Shown: positions 7,044 to 14,720 of the stretch, one piece after another
Position numbering within the stretch: the stretch's first letter is position 1
Layout: each line of letters starts with the position of its first letter
From: DATJKD01 sp963728295
GTDB taxonomy: Bacteria > Pseudomonadota > Gammaproteobacteria > Steroidobacterales > Steroidobacteraceae
DNA length: 34,378 nucleotides
Assembly (NCBI GenBank): GCA_963728295.1
Contig: CAVSKB010000022.1
Location: forward strand, 1 to 34,378
Direction of reading: 5' to 3'
The notes under the pieces: model-generated
What the model was told of the DNA's origin: nothing
The model's database searches: none
Seen by the model: the letters and a program-made list of their open reading frames with translations, nothing else
Position numbers and translations under genes: made by a program

Positions 7044-7436
7044 CTACTCCTCAAAGCGACTCGTGGCGTCACGATCGCGGTCGTATCGTCTCGTGAGCGG
7101 AAACGGCGGCAACCACGACTCGCGACGGACGATCCAGCTTTCGTAGGTTGGCATCAGTTGGTCAGGGGCATCCAGCGATCCCAGGTTCACTTCGATTTCG
7201 TCGGCGGTGCGCGCGAAAACGGACGAGCCGCAGCGGGGGCAGAAAAACCGCCCGGCATAGTCGCGTGTTTCGCCATCGATCGTCACCGCACCTTCAGGGA
7301 ATATCGCGGAAGCGTGAAAAAGGGCGCCATGATGCTTGCGGCAGTCGAGGCAGTGGCAAAGGCCGACCCGGTATGGGCGTCCCGACGCCTCAATTCGGAC
7401 ATTGCCGCACAGGCAACCGCCGGTGAATCGGTCCAT
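7044..7436 (-). CDS. GFA/CENP-V family zinc protein
   Basis: A 130-residue protein of the glutathione-dependent formaldehyde-activating (GFA) family. The zinc motifs are all present: GGCLCGNVRIEA (Cys8 and Cys10), CHCLDCRKHHG (about 27-37) and FFCPRCGSSVFA (about 64-75). Members bind zinc through these cysteines and adopt a beta-tent fold. Few act on S-hydroxymethylglutathione, so the family name overstates what is known. The C-terminus PPFPLTRRYDRDR is also typical. The start at 7436 fits the family. Single gene. Confidence 0.9.
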   Translation of the reverse strand: MDRFTGGCLCGNVRIEASGRPYRVGLCHCLDCRKHHGALFHASAIFPEGAVTIDGETRDYAGRFFCPRCGSSVFARTADEIEVNLGSLDAPDQLMPTYESWIVRRESWLPPFPLTRRYDRDRDATSRFEE

Positions 7437-7537
7437 GCTGCGTCTCCTCCAAAATCAAGCGGTCGGAATGTTTACAACGAACTCCGTCGGGCGTCCATGA
7501 AAGATGTGTCCATAGATAGGCGACGGGCCTTTTCAAT

Positions 7538-7597
7538 GGCTGCTTCGGGTCGTTCTGAGCCAATCGCCGATGACCGAGTTTGGCCAGAAGCGGACGT
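7538..7597 (+). repeat. Repeat A, full-length copy
   Basis: Reads GGCTGCTTCGGGTCGTTCTG, continues through a GCCGATGACC segment and ends GGCCAGAAGCGGACGT. The inner arms (GGGTCGT and ATGACC) and the ends (GCTGCTT and AAGCGGAC) are near-complementary, so the element can fold into an extended hairpin. It ends about 10 bp from the stop codon of the minus-strand gene at 7608-8114. Confidence 0.85.
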
Positions 7598-7607
7598 CGG
7601 GCGGATC

Positions 7608-8114
7608 TCAACTCTGCCGAACTACTCCGCGATAGAGCAAGGTGCCGAATGGGAGGACTGCGGTGAGGAGGAGCAGGCCGGTACCGACGACGTATGGCCC
7701 TGCCTCGAGATCGAAAGGACCAAAGAGGTTGAGAACCTGAAGGATGAACGCCGAAGCGCGCAGCAACGAATTCACCAGCGTGGCGCCAAGGAAGAACGGC
7801 TGCTTGGAATGAACCGCGCGGACACGCCGCAGGGCGGACACGGTAAGCGCGACGGCAGACGCGGCCAGAAACGCGCTTGAGATGCCCCATGCCACGGCGT
7901 CGGGGCAATGTAGAAATCTGAGGAAGAAGGGCAAGAGGGCGAGGAACAGGACGACCAAACTGGACGAGATGAGGAACATCAGCCGAACGAAATCCTCGTC
8001 TGACCACCGCCCCGCCGACCGCTGACCGAAAACGGCAACAACACCGCTGAAGCCAGCGAATGCTACGGCCAGCTCCGCGATGGTGAGGAGAACGTCGTCG
8101 CCCGACATGGTCAT
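7608..8114 (-). CDS. four-helix membrane protein, unknown function
   Basis: 168 residues with four or five hydrophobic segments (about 8-28, 45-65, 73-92, 105-125 and 135-158). It starts MTMSGDDVLLTIAELAVAFAGFSGVVAVFG, and a loop RRSAGRWSDEDFVRLM-like stretch follows helix 1. I know similar uncharacterised proteins in Proteobacteria with the same AFAGFSGVV helix but no function. A repeat A copy lies just past the stop. Single gene, and a cassette-like size. Confidence 0.75.
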   Translation of the reverse strand: MTMSGDDVLLTIAELAVAFAGFSGVVAVFGQRSAGRWSDEDFVRLMFLISSSLVVLFLALLPFFLRFLHCPDAVAWGISSAFLAASAVALTVSALRRVRAVHSKQPFFLGATLVNSLLRASAFILQVLNLFGPFDLEAGPYVVGTGLLLLTAVLPFGTLLYRGVVRQS

Positions 8115-8220
8115 CTCATGGCGGACTAGATCACTGAACTTTTAGGCCGTCAATTGTGGGGCGGAGGAAACGGCCGCACCTCGCGGCGCCGGAGCCCTTG
8201 TCGCAACGGCGGTGTCTCCT

Positions 8221-8454
8221 ATGGGTGCAATCGTCGGATGCCCCGGCCAGCTCGTCGCATCGCTTGAATGCAAGACATGCTTCCGGCGCGTACGGGTCGA
8301 TCCTGGCGCGCTGCCGCCTGCACCGATCCCTGAAAGCTACCGCCGTCGCCTGCGCTGCAAAGCCTGCGGCAACCGCGGCGCGTACATTCGTATTGCGTGG
8401 ACGATTCCGCGATCCGGTTCAGCCGCGACTAACGTCGTACAGATTCGCCGGTAG
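8221..8454 (+). CDS. small zinc-ribbon protein
   Basis: 77 residues from ATG 8221 (an in-frame GTG at 8212 would add three). Two CxxC pairs, ECKTCFRRVRVD and LRCKACGNRGAY (about 16-26 and 46-57), make a zinc ribbon, preceded by an Arg-rich YRRR. It may bind nucleic acid or be a structural zinc protein; function unknown. A fragment of a paralogue is at 20158-20256 with the same RRRLRCKACG core. A stem-loop follows the stop. Confidence 0.65.
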   Translation: MGAIVGCPGQLVASLECKTCFRRVRVDPGALPPAPIPESYRRRLRCKACGNRGAYIRIAWTIPRSGSAATNVVQIRR

Positions 8455-8464
8455 ACAGAAACAA

Positions 8465-8490
8465 AAAGCCCGGCGCGCGGCTGGGCCTTT
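8465..8490 (+). terminator. stem-loop after the zinc-ribbon gene
   Basis: AAAGCCC (8465-8471) pairs with GGGCCTTT (8483-8490) with one bulge, and the stem starts in an A-run and ends in TTT. It starts 10 bp after the stop of the zinc-ribbon gene. A similar GCCCGGCGCG stem follows the small gene at 20321-20467. Confidence 0.5.
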
Positions 8491-8678
8491 CCTGTGCTGC
8501 GGGGAGCTCAGTTCGTTGTGCGATGCTTTAGTCGGATTTCCATGTCGCCAACCGTTTGGCGATGAATCGCATTGCCCGGTTGTTGGGTTCGATCTTGTTC
8601 AAGCTCGTCGCGCCGAAGAGGCCCCGGCAATGAGCCCTATTGCAAGCCACCCATGTGACGCTTAGTTCGCTCTGCGTC

Positions 8679-8864
8679 TCAGCCCCATCGACGCTTCTTC
8701 AACTTTAGCTTCTTTGGCTTCTTTGGCTCCCTCAGCTCCCTTGGCTCCTTCTCCGATCCTGACTTAGCCAAAGCTGAAGTTGCTTGCAGCGTCAAAATTG
8801 CGGGCGCCGCGTAGGCTGCCTTCTTAAGTAGGCCTCGCCGCGTCGGATCATGTTTCGTTTCCAT
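8679..8864 (-). CDS. short Tat-signal protein with basic Lys/Pro repeat tail
   Basis: 61 residues. The N-terminus KHDPTRRGLLKKAAYAAPAI resembles a twin-arginine signal (RRGLLKK plus hydrophobic stretch, AxA-like end ALA near residue 33). The mature part is only about 28 residues, built from repeated EPRELREPKKPKKLKLKKRR. I recall such short Tat proteins in Proteobacteria but know no function. Short Lys/Glu-Pro repeats in DNA (repeated CTTTGGCTTCTTTGGCTCC) suggest slippage expansion. Confidence 0.6.
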   Translation of the reverse strand: METKHDPTRRGLLKKAAYAAPAILTLQATSALAKSGSEKEPRELREPKKPKKLKLKKRRWG

Positions 8865-9126
8865 ACTTTCGATCCATCACAAGCAAAGAGAGCAGCGATT
8901 GGTCCATGCATGCCGCGTGCCGACGGCTAGGGATGTCCTCCAAACAAGCGCTTGGCACCTGCAGTCCCGAGTCGCTGCGATATGTCACGTGGATGATGTA
9001 AGGAACTCCGACGGTGGCAGCGGCGATGATTTGCTTCGTAATTATGTAGCCTCGTTGCCGACGAGGATCTTCCTTGTGTAAGGATTAGCGTCGGGCAGAA
9101 AAAGAACGAAGCCCGCTCAGGGACAA
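8865..9126. other. intergenic gap, nothing recognised
   Basis: 262 bp between the divergent Tat-signal gene and the gene at 9127. A 60-codon open frame on the plus strand has no family features and no good ribosome site, so I leave it out. A short GAAGCCCGCT segment near 9109 resembles the start of the terminators nearby. Confidence 0.3.
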
Positions 9127-9414
9127 ATGGCAGCCAACAAAGTCGAGCGGTTATCGCCGCGGTATGTCGCGTTTCGGACCGGTAACTGGATCGCAGTCCC
9201 GGTCATCGCGCGCATCGAATCCCACAGGTCCGGGCGATGGTGGGGATACTGGTTCAGCAAGCACACACCGGAGGGCCTCTTCAAAGAAGTGCCCGTCGAT
9301 CGTGTCGTTGCGCTGGAAAGCGATGGCGACGCTGACGAACTCCTCAGGCTAATACGTGCCGGCCGGGAACTACCCGCCGAATTCCTGCAGAGACTGCATG
9401 TGATCGCCGACTAG
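9127..9414 (+). CDS. small soluble hypothetical protein
   Basis: 95 residues, no signal peptide or membrane segment. The start ATG 9127 follows AGGGA. The sequence (RYVAFRTGNWIAVPVIARIE, WWGYWFSKHTPEG, then DADELLRLIRAGRELPAEFL) reads as a compact alpha/beta domain with a helical C-terminus. Codon use fits a real gene. I do not recognise the family. It is followed 61 bp later by a co-directional small gene. Confidence 0.6.
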   Translation: MAANKVERLSPRYVAFRTGNWIAVPVIARIESHRSGRWWGYWFSKHTPEGLFKEVPVDRVVALESDGDADELLRLIRAGRELPAEFLQRLHVIAD

Positions 9415-9475
9415 CTGACCGGCCGGCACGACCTGGATTACATCGACGCACCGCAACTCGGTCGGAGACTAGGGA

Positions 9476-9691
9476 ATGAATCTGATCTTGTTGACGGCTC
9501 TCCCAGTAATGATTGCGGTGGTGTCGGTGGCCGCAGCGCGTCGGCGACGGGAGCAGGCTCGGGCTGAGCGCGCCAAGGCTTTGCGCGCTGAGCGGGCGAA
9601 GAGACGGCGGGAGCGCATTCCGAACGTGTCAGCGAATCTCCGCGGCTCTGCCGGCCCTGAGGCGCCTGCACCCGATTCTCACCGCCGCTGA
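9476..9691 (+). CDS. small single-pass membrane protein with Ala/Arg-rich helix
   Basis: 71 residues: one N-terminal membrane segment (LILLTALPVMIAVVSVAA, about 3-20) and then a strongly basic helix built from RRRREQARAERAKALRAERA. The rest is disordered. Type I/II orientation with a cytoplasmic basic tail is expected. No family recognised; gene-like start and spacing to 9127-9414 suggest a pair. Compare the 48-residue membrane peptide at 20321. Confidence 0.5.
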   Translation: MNLILLTALPVMIAVVSVAAARRRREQARAERAKALRAERAKRRRERIPNVSANLRGSAGPEAPAPDSHRR

Positions 9692-9710
9692 TCCGCGCCG
9701 CTGGCAATCA

Positions 9711-9839
9711 ATGCCACCGCGCGGGGACTATCAGTTCGTCGGGCGCAAGCTGCGACGTAGCTACTGCCGGTCGCCGGGTATCTGGCAGGTCAGGTTTCCG
9801 GCTCTGCGGCCGGGAATCGGCGGCCGCGCATACGTCTAG
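9711..9839 (+). CDS. possible 42-residue basic peptide
   Basis: From ATG 9711 the frame encodes MPPRGDYQFVGRKLRRSY and ends GGRAYV with TAG directly before a repeat A copy. The basic, aromatic composition and a stop touching a repeat (as in other genes here) argue for a gene, but length and lack of family leave it uncertain. Confidence 0.3.
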   Translation: MPPRGDYQFVGRKLRRSYCRSPGIWQVRFPALRPGIGGRAYV

Positions 9840-9882
9840 ACATCCGCGTTTGACTGGCTGCAATCGGCCAGAAGCAGACGTT
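9840..9882 (+). repeat. Repeat A, compact copy
   Basis: Short form without the TCTGAGTCACTC middle: ACATCCGCG, then GGCTGCAATCGGCCAGAAGC and AGACGT. The ends are near-complementary (ATCCGC and GCAGAC). It lies 12 bp past the stop of the minus-strand gene at 9895-10353. Confidence 0.65.
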
Positions 9883-9894
9883 GCGAGCGCGCGG

Positions 9895-10353
9895 TCAGGA
9901 ATCTCCGAAAGCGGGCGGCTTCGACGCGTTGTTAGTGCGCATGAGCCTCTCGAGCAGCAGGTGTGCAAGCGGCAGCAGCACCACTAACCTCGCGCCGAAG
10001 ACGGCAAATGCGCTTGATAAACCCTCGCCAGCATCGGCGTCGAGCCGGTCAACCGCGTTTCCCACCATTACCACCGCGGCCCCCAGACTCGTCAGAACCC
10101 ACAGCCATAAACCTTCCTGTCTGAGCCGAGCAGCTCCTCCGCGAACGAATATGTAGAGAAGACGCCAGCCCGCGAACAAGGCAAATGTCAGCAGGAGAAG
10201 GTTCAACCGCATCAGCAGATCACGAAGTGGTTCCCTCAGCGCACTGGTAATCATCCCAAGAAAGCCCATGAGATACAGAACCGCAAAGGTTGCCGGTACC
10301 CCGAGTACCAGTGCCTCTATGGCGGCAATAATGCGGCTCAGACGTTCAGGCAT
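9895..10353 (-). CDS. multi-pass membrane protein, cassette-like
   Basis: 152 residues with four hydrophobic segments (about 8-33, 46-70, 83-100 and 113-135). No family recognised. The C-terminus AFGDS is encoded by GGAGATTCC-TGA, the same 3' end as two other minus-strand genes (25577, 26092), whose proteins end LGDS. The start ATG 10353 directly follows a GTTAGCG core in a repeat B element (10355-10400). Shared ends on unrelated genes point to cassette-style exchange. Confidence 0.7.
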   Translation of the reverse strand: MPERLSRIIAAIEALVLGVPATFAVLYLMGFLGMITSALREPLRDLLMRLNLLLLTFALFAGWRLLYIFVRGGAARLRQEGLWLWVLTSLGAAVVMVGNAVDRLDADAGEGLSSAFAVFGARLVVLLPLAHLLLERLMRTNNASKPPAFGDS

Positions 10354-10354
10354 T

Positions 10355-10400
10355 CGCTAACCATAAATACGCCGCGTAAATGCGGCTTCATAAGATGCTG
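10355..10400 (-). repeat. Repeat B copy upstream of a membrane protein gene
   Basis: On the minus strand: GAAGCCGCATTTACGCGGC, then GTATTTATGGTTAGCG and the ATG. The 16-bp palindrome (GCCGC, ATTTAC, GCGGC) and the terminal GGTTAGC recur at 21467-21525 and 26014-26075, each time just upstream of a minus-strand start codon. It may be an attC right part or a promoter/leader. Confidence 0.5.
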
Positions 10401-10493
10401 CATATAGACATGGTGACAACGCTCACAAGTGCTTCCGCTAAACTCCACGACTCGCGCACCACGCGCACCAATCAGAAACAAGACAGGCGACCA

Positions 10494-11802
10494 ATGAACC
10501 AGGCCATTCTGGCTACTGTACTCGGCTTTTTATTCACACTCTGTGCCGCCGCAGCCGACGCCCCGCCGGAACCCGCGAGTGCCGCAACACCAATCGTCCT
10601 CAAGGCTGCACACCTGTTCGATGGCAAAAACGGCCAGCTGCAGATCCCCGGGCATCGTAGTGGTCCAAGACCAGCGCATCGTGGCCGTCGGATCGGCACG
10701 CAGGCACCCCCCGGCGCACGCGTGATCGACCTCGGCGATGCGACACTGCTGCCGGGCTTCATCGATGCGCACACCCACATCGCCGGCGACTACACGAGAA
10801 TTGGGCACACGCCTTCTACAGGACACACTGCGTTCGGTGCCGAGCAGTCATTCCATGCGCGCCGCAATGCGCGCGCGTTGCTCATGGCTGGAGTCACGAG
10901 CCTGCGTGAAGTCGGGGCGCCGGACTTCGTCGATGTCGCGCTGCGCAATGCCATCAGGGACGGCATCGCCGAGGGCCCGCGTATGCTCGTCGCCTGCGCA
11001 CGCCATCGGCTCGACTGGCGGGCACTGCGACGGTCCACCCATTCCCCCGGACAGGATGCCTCCGGCCGGGCCGTTGCAGGGCGTCTGCAACGGCCCGGAA
11101 GAGTGCCGGCTCGCCGTGCGAGAACAGATGAAGTTCGGCGCAGACGTCATCAAGATCTGCGCGTCCGGCGGCGTGCTGTCGGAAGCCGATCCGGTCGACG
11201 TGCCGCAGCTAACGCCGGAAGAGCTGCGGGCGATCATTTCAGAGGCGCATGCGTGGGGCCGCAAGGTCGCGGCCCACTCCCACGGCGATCTCGCTGCTAA
11301 GCAGGCCGTCGAGGCCGGCGTGGATTCAATCGAGCACGGCAGCTTCCTGCAGCCCGCCACGCTACAGCTCATGAAGCAGAAGGGCATGTATCTGGTGCCC
11401 ACACGCATGACACAGCTCTGGATCGTCGAAAAAGCCGAAACCTATCCGCCGAAGATCCGAGACAAGGCCCGCGCTGCCGGGGCCGCGCACGCGACGATGA
11501 TACGCAACGCCATCAAGATCGGCGTGCTGATCGCCTACGGTACCGACTCCGGTGTGTTTCCACACGGCCTCAATGCGCGCGAGTTCGGCGACTACGTCGA
11601 TGTCGGCATGACGCCTGCCGCGGCGCTCATGACGAGCAGCCAGGGATCGGCGCGCCTGCTTGGCATTGATTCCGAGACGGGCACGCTCGAGAGCGGCAAG
11701 TTTGCCGACATCGTCGCGGTCCCCGGCGATGTGCTGCAGAACGTGCGCGCGACGGAGAAGCCGCTGCTCGTCATGAAGCAAGGCGTCGTCGTTAAAGAGT
11801 AA
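10494..11802 (+). pseudogene. frameshifted exported amidohydrolase
   Basis: An amidohydrolase-superfamily protein (imidazolonepropionase/prolidase-like), broken by three single-base shifts. Signal peptide: AILATVLGFLFTLCAAAADA. Order of motifs across frames: AAHLFDGKNGQLQ, then (shift near 10650 in CCCC) GIVVVQDQRIVAVGSA, then (shift near 10700 next to CCCCCC) DLGDATLLPGFIDAHTHI with the metal-binding HTH. After a shift near 10990 come HAIGSTGGHCDG, KFGADVIKICASGG, GRKVAAHSHG (metal His), DSIEHGS (His) and GTDSG (Asp). It ends ESGKFADIVAVPG. All catalytic motifs survive, so decay is recent or the shifts are sequencing errors. Confidence 0.85.
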
Positions 11803-11873
11803 GGACAGACCGAGGGGCTTCCTTGGGCGCGCGGTGAGATGTTGCAATACGGAAACCAGTCATTCGCGAACGG

Positions 11874-11932
11874 CCGCTCCGGGTCGCCCTCAGCCCCTCG
11901 TTGACCGGCCGTGTCCGGCCAGAAGCGGACGG
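11874..11932 (+). repeat. Repeat A copy
   Basis: GGCCGCTCCGGGTCGCCCTC at the left and GTCCGGCCAGAAGCGGACGG at the right; the middle is diverged. It lies between the amidohydrolase pseudogene and the NTF2-like gene at 12027, in the same orientation as all other copies. Confidence 0.7.
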
Positions 11933-12026
11933 TCCAGACTTCGCGGATCTGTGTCGAGTCGCGGCGACTATGATTGCCGGGTCGGTCAGGGCAACCGCAG
12001 CAGATGCCGTAACTCGGGGAGGTCAC

Positions 12027-12464
12027 ATGTATTCGAGAAATTCTATGTTTGCCCCAATCGCGGTGATCGCTGGGTTCTTTGCCCACCCGGCAGTAGCAAC
12101 CATTGGGCCGGAAGCCATCGTTCAAGCACAGCTTGAGGCGTACAACGCGCGAGACCTAAATGACTTCCTCGCTACTTACGCCGAGGACGCCCAGCTATTC
12201 GAACATCCTTCGAAGCTCCTCGCCAGCGGTGCGGCTCAATTGCGCGAGCGGTACGCGGCCCGCTTCGCGGAGCCCAATCTTCATGCACTGGTCATAAAGC
12301 GAATCGTCATGGGCAACTTTGTTATAGATCACGAGAGGGTCACACGGACGTTTCCGGCAGGCACCGGCACCCTGGATGCGATAGCAATGTACGAGGTCCA
12401 AGGGCCGCGTATCACTCGCGTCTGGTTTATCTTTGGCGCGCCGGTCCTCGATCCCAAACCATGA
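12027..12464 (+). CDS. exported NTF2-like (SnoaL-type) protein
   Basis: 145 residues from ATG 12027, preceded by GGGGAGGTCAC. A signal peptide (APIAVIAGFFAHPAVA) precedes an NTF2-like domain: IVQAQLEAYNARDLNDFLAT, YAEDAQLFEHPSKLLASGA, RERYAARFAEPNLHA, then the end strands AIAMYEVQGPRITRVWFIFG. The YNARDLxxFLxxYxEDxxL pattern is typical of SnoaL-like proteins. Possible role: small-molecule binding or isomerisation; substrate unknown. Single gene, probably with its own promoter after the repeat. Confidence 0.85.
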   Translation: MYSRNSMFAPIAVIAGFFAHPAVATIGPEAIVQAQLEAYNARDLNDFLATYAEDAQLFEHPSKLLASGAAQLRERYAARFAEPNLHALVIKRIVMGNFVIDHERVTRTFPAGTGTLDAIAMYEVQGPRITRVWFIFGAPVLDPKP

Positions 12465-12524
12465 CCCGCCGTCTGAACCCGCCATGCCTTGCTGGACTCG
12501 CTGCTGATGGCAGCGTTTGACGAG

Positions 12525-12587
12525 GGTCCGCTTCGGGTGGTCGTATTCAGCCCGTCGAGTGACCGGCGGAGTTCGGCCAGAAGCGGA
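12525..12587 (+). repeat. Repeat A copy, CGTATTCAG subtype
   Basis: GTCCGCTTCGGGTGGTCGTA at the left, TTCGGCCAGAAGCGGAC at the right; the 8-bp ends GTCCGCTT and AAGCGGAC are perfect inverted repeats. The middle has CGTATTCAGCC in place of CGTTCTGAG, shared only with the copy at 13215-13274, so there is a subfamily. Confidence 0.85.
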
Positions 12588-12697
12588 CAGTCGATTCCCT
12601 TGTTACCCCGAGACGTACCGCTCACTGATCACTTCAAGCCTTTGCTTCCGAAGGTCCAAAGTGATTCTTTTGACTAGCGGTGCCTGATGACAGTCGT

Positions 12698-13126
12698 CTA
12701 GGAGCGTTGGGGGCAGCACTGTGTGACAGGACCCGTAATTTCCACGGTTGCCGTGTTGCCGATGCCGCACTCTGCCATTGGCGAACCTGCCCAGTGGTGG
12801 CCTCTAATGACTACAACGTACTCTTTACTCTTGAGGATGCACTTTCTAATGACTGTGTCCTCCATACTCTCGTAGTCTCTCGGTCCCGGCCCGATCTGCT
12901 TCCTATGCGCTAATCGGTCAATCTCGTAGCGGCCCGCATCGGGATCATGCATCCCCGCGATGTCATCGACATACGAAACCTCGATGTCGAGGTTCTCATT
13001 CTCTGGATCGCAGACAACGCTCAGAAAGGGCTCAACCACCCCATCACCAATGGCATCCTGTCCTCCGCTTCCCCGAGCAGTGGCAGATAGCAAAAGGGCC
13101 ATCAACGCTAACAGTAGGCTTTTCAT
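12698..13126 (-). CDS. exported hypothetical protein
   Basis: 142 residues from ATG 13126. Signal peptide KSLLLALMALLLSATARG. The mature region is acidic with Cys residues (SVVCDPENENLDIEVSYVDD, RKCILKSKEYVVVIRGHH, MAECGIGNTATVEI), perhaps with disulfides in the periplasm. Family not recognised. Upstream in-frame starts would add a non-signal-like stretch, so I reject them. Confidence 0.65.
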   Translation of the reverse strand: MKSLLLALMALLLSATARGSGGQDAIGDGVVEPFLSVVCDPENENLDIEVSYVDDIAGMHDPDAGRYEIDRLAHRKQIGPGPRDYESMEDTVIRKCILKSKEYVVVIRGHHWAGSPMAECGIGNTATVEITGPVTQCCPQRS

Positions 13127-13214
13127 GAGATCGACAGCGCTGCGTACTCGTAGGTCGTTGCCTTGGTTCACGATACACGTTATGCCACGCCACCGAAAAG
13201 ATACGGCCACGGAT

Positions 13215-13274
13215 GTCCGCTTCGGGTCGTATTCAGCCGTCGATCATGCAGGCAGTATTCGGCCAGAAGCGGAC
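13215..13274 (+). repeat. Repeat A copy, CGTATTCAG subtype
   Basis: GTCCGCTTCGGGTCGTATTC at the left and ATTCGGCCAGAAGCGGAC at the right, with perfect 8-bp ends. A short GTCCG-GAAG-CGGAC hairpin follows about 20 bp further right, like a collapsed second copy. Confidence 0.85.
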
Positions 13275-13321
13275 GCATATCCGTCGCAAGTAGACTGTCC
13301 GGAAGCGGACACTCGCAAGCC

Positions 13322-13339
13322 GTGCCACGGATGTGGCAC
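13322..13339. repeat. perfect short hairpin
   Basis: GTGCCAC (13322-13328), loop GGAT, GTGGCAC (13333-13339). It lies in the gap before the gene at 13405. No T-tract follows; it might be an operator or a weak terminator. Confidence 0.45.
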
Positions 13340-13404
13340 ACATCGATAAACGTGCTCATCGTGGATGATTGCCTCCCTCAGGGTTGTCAGGTCATGCCTA
13401 CAGG

Positions 13405-13917
13405 ATGAAATCCATGTCGCTCGACCAACTGTCCAGTCTCGCGCAAGTGTTCGGCTCAATTGGCGTCATTGTGTCCTTGATCTTTGTCGGTTTGCAGATC
13501 AAGCAGAACACGGCCGCACTCCAGCGCAACGAGCACAATTCCACGATGGAGCAATGGACGGTGATCCGCATGGCCATCGCCAAGAACCGCGACATTGCCG
13601 AACTGATGACCGCCGGCCTGCACGGAGAGAGCGCCACGGATGCTGCAGATCAGCTGCGACTGGAGCACATGTTGGCTGAATACGCCTGGGCGGCCTTCCA
13701 CATTTGGGATCGCACGCAACGCGGTATCTTTCCACAGGGGACTTTCGAATTGACGGGCGGCGCACTCCTTTCCGGAGTGCTCAGAACGGCGCGTGGTGGC
13801 GCGTGGTGGCGCAGCGCCAAACATGTAGGCTTCGTTCCCGGATTCGTCGCTGACGTCGACGCGATGATCGTCAAAGACAGCGGAGCATCATCCGTGGCTG
13901 CCGGTACTCGTGAATGA
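13405..13917 (+). CDS. membrane-anchored hypothetical protein
   Basis: 170 residues from ATG 13405 (an ATG three codons later is equally good). One N-terminal membrane helix (GSIGVIVSLIFVGLQI) is followed by KQNTAALQRNEHN and a helical cytoplasmic domain (EQWTVIRMAIAKNRDIAELM, LEHMLAEYAWAAFHIWDRTQ). I recall this layout (a VFGSIGVIVSLIFVGLQIKQNT start) in many uncharacterised proteobacterial proteins of about 170-190 residues. The stop codon touches a repeat A copy. Function unknown. Confidence 0.75.
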   Translation: MKSMSLDQLSSLAQVFGSIGVIVSLIFVGLQIKQNTAALQRNEHNSTMEQWTVIRMAIAKNRDIAELMTAGLHGESATDAADQLRLEHMLAEYAWAAFHIWDRTQRGIFPQGTFELTGGALLSGVLRTARGGAWWRSAKHVGFVPGFVADVDAMIVKDSGASSVAAGTRE

Positions 13918-13974
13918 CCCTTCTGGGTCGTTCTGAGTCACTCGCCGACGACCGCGTTCGGCCAGAAGCGCACG
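13918..13974 (+). repeat. Repeat A copy directly after a stop codon
   Basis: It begins at the base after TGA: TTCTGGGTCGTTCTGAGTCA, then CTCGCCGACGACCGCGTTCG, then GCCAGAAGCGCACG. Inner arms GGTCGT and ACGACC are exact inverted repeats. The right end is slightly diverged (GCGCAC). Confidence 0.85.
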
Positions 13975-14054
13975 CACGGATAACCACCTAATCTTTGAAC
14001 GCTGATGCGACTGCACGAAACATGCGGCAGAATTGTTGTTACGGGCCAGCACAA

Positions 14055-14396
14055 ATGTGGAGCACCCTGCAAACACACTGGTTCTACACCGTTTGGCCGT
14101 TCATAGGGGTGGGGGGAGCAATCGTGATGGTCGCCATCCTAATGACGACCGACACATTTCGTCGCAACATCACGGTATCGCGCTGGCGTGATCCAGCGTG
14201 GCTGGCATGGCTCGCGGTGCCGCTCTACTGGATCCATCAGTTCGAGGAGTACAGCCTGCCGGTGATCGGCAACGCGGGTCTTCTGGTCTATGCCGCCGTG
14301 ATCGGTTTCGCGCCGATTATCTTGGCGGCCATTGCGAGTCGGTTCTTCAAGCCTGAGTTGTTGCGGTCGGTTCCGGTGCAGCAGGCGACTGCGTAG
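14055..14396 (+). CDS. HXXEE-domain membrane protein, internally shortened
   Basis: 113 residues from ATG 14055 (a start at 13995 would add 20). Hydrophobic segments lie at about 14-34, 52-62 and 73-92. The signature WIHQFEEY (HxxEE) identifies the HXXEE family, small integral membrane proteins of unknown function. Members are usually around 170 residues with several helices after the HxxEE. Here HQFEEY is followed almost at once by a single C-terminal helix, so an internal in-frame deletion is likely. Function unknown; perhaps a remnant. Confidence 0.6.
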   Translation: MWSTLQTHWFYTVWPFIGVGGAIVMVAILMTTDTFRRNITVSRWRDPAWLAWLAVPLYWIHQFEEYSLPVIGNAGLLVYAAVIGFAPIILAAIASRFFKPELLRSVPVQQATA

Positions 14397-14500
14397 AAGC
14401 CTTACCCCGAGCCCATGGGCGACGCTGCAAAATCTACATCACGTTGGACCCGATTCGATGTTGAGGCACGCGATGCGCCACGATGCGCGCGTCGCTTATA

Positions 14501-14556
14501 TGACCGCTTTGGGTCGTTCTGAGTCACTCGCCGACGACCGCGTTCGGCCAGACGCA
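14501..14556 (+). repeat. Repeat A copy with degenerate right end
   Basis: ACCGCTTTGGGTCGTTCTGA, then GTCACTCGCCGACGACCGCG, then TTCGGCCAGACGCAGGCG. The core is nearly identical to the copies at 13918 and 28051. It lies in the 324-bp gap before the carbonic anhydrase gene, where nothing else is recognised. Confidence 0.85.
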
Positions 14557-14720
14557 GGCGATGTCCAGTGGGCTCGGTGTTGACGACGGTCGATTGCTTC
14601 TAGGGTCTGGGGTGATCCGGCAAAGAAGTTCCTTGTGATCATGAAGGATGGGAAGATCCGCAAGAATCTTCCGGCTATGACTCCTCGGACCTGAACCGTC
14701 ACGTGCAAAGAACGCCGATC

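Noticed and set aside
8899..9081. 60-codon plus-strand open frame
   Set aside because: No ribosome site, no family features, unusual composition for a protein of this host.
10738..11802. Amidohydrolase C-terminal part as a separate gene
   Set aside because: It starts without signal or ribosome site and continues exactly where the upstream frame loses family similarity, so it is one broken gene.
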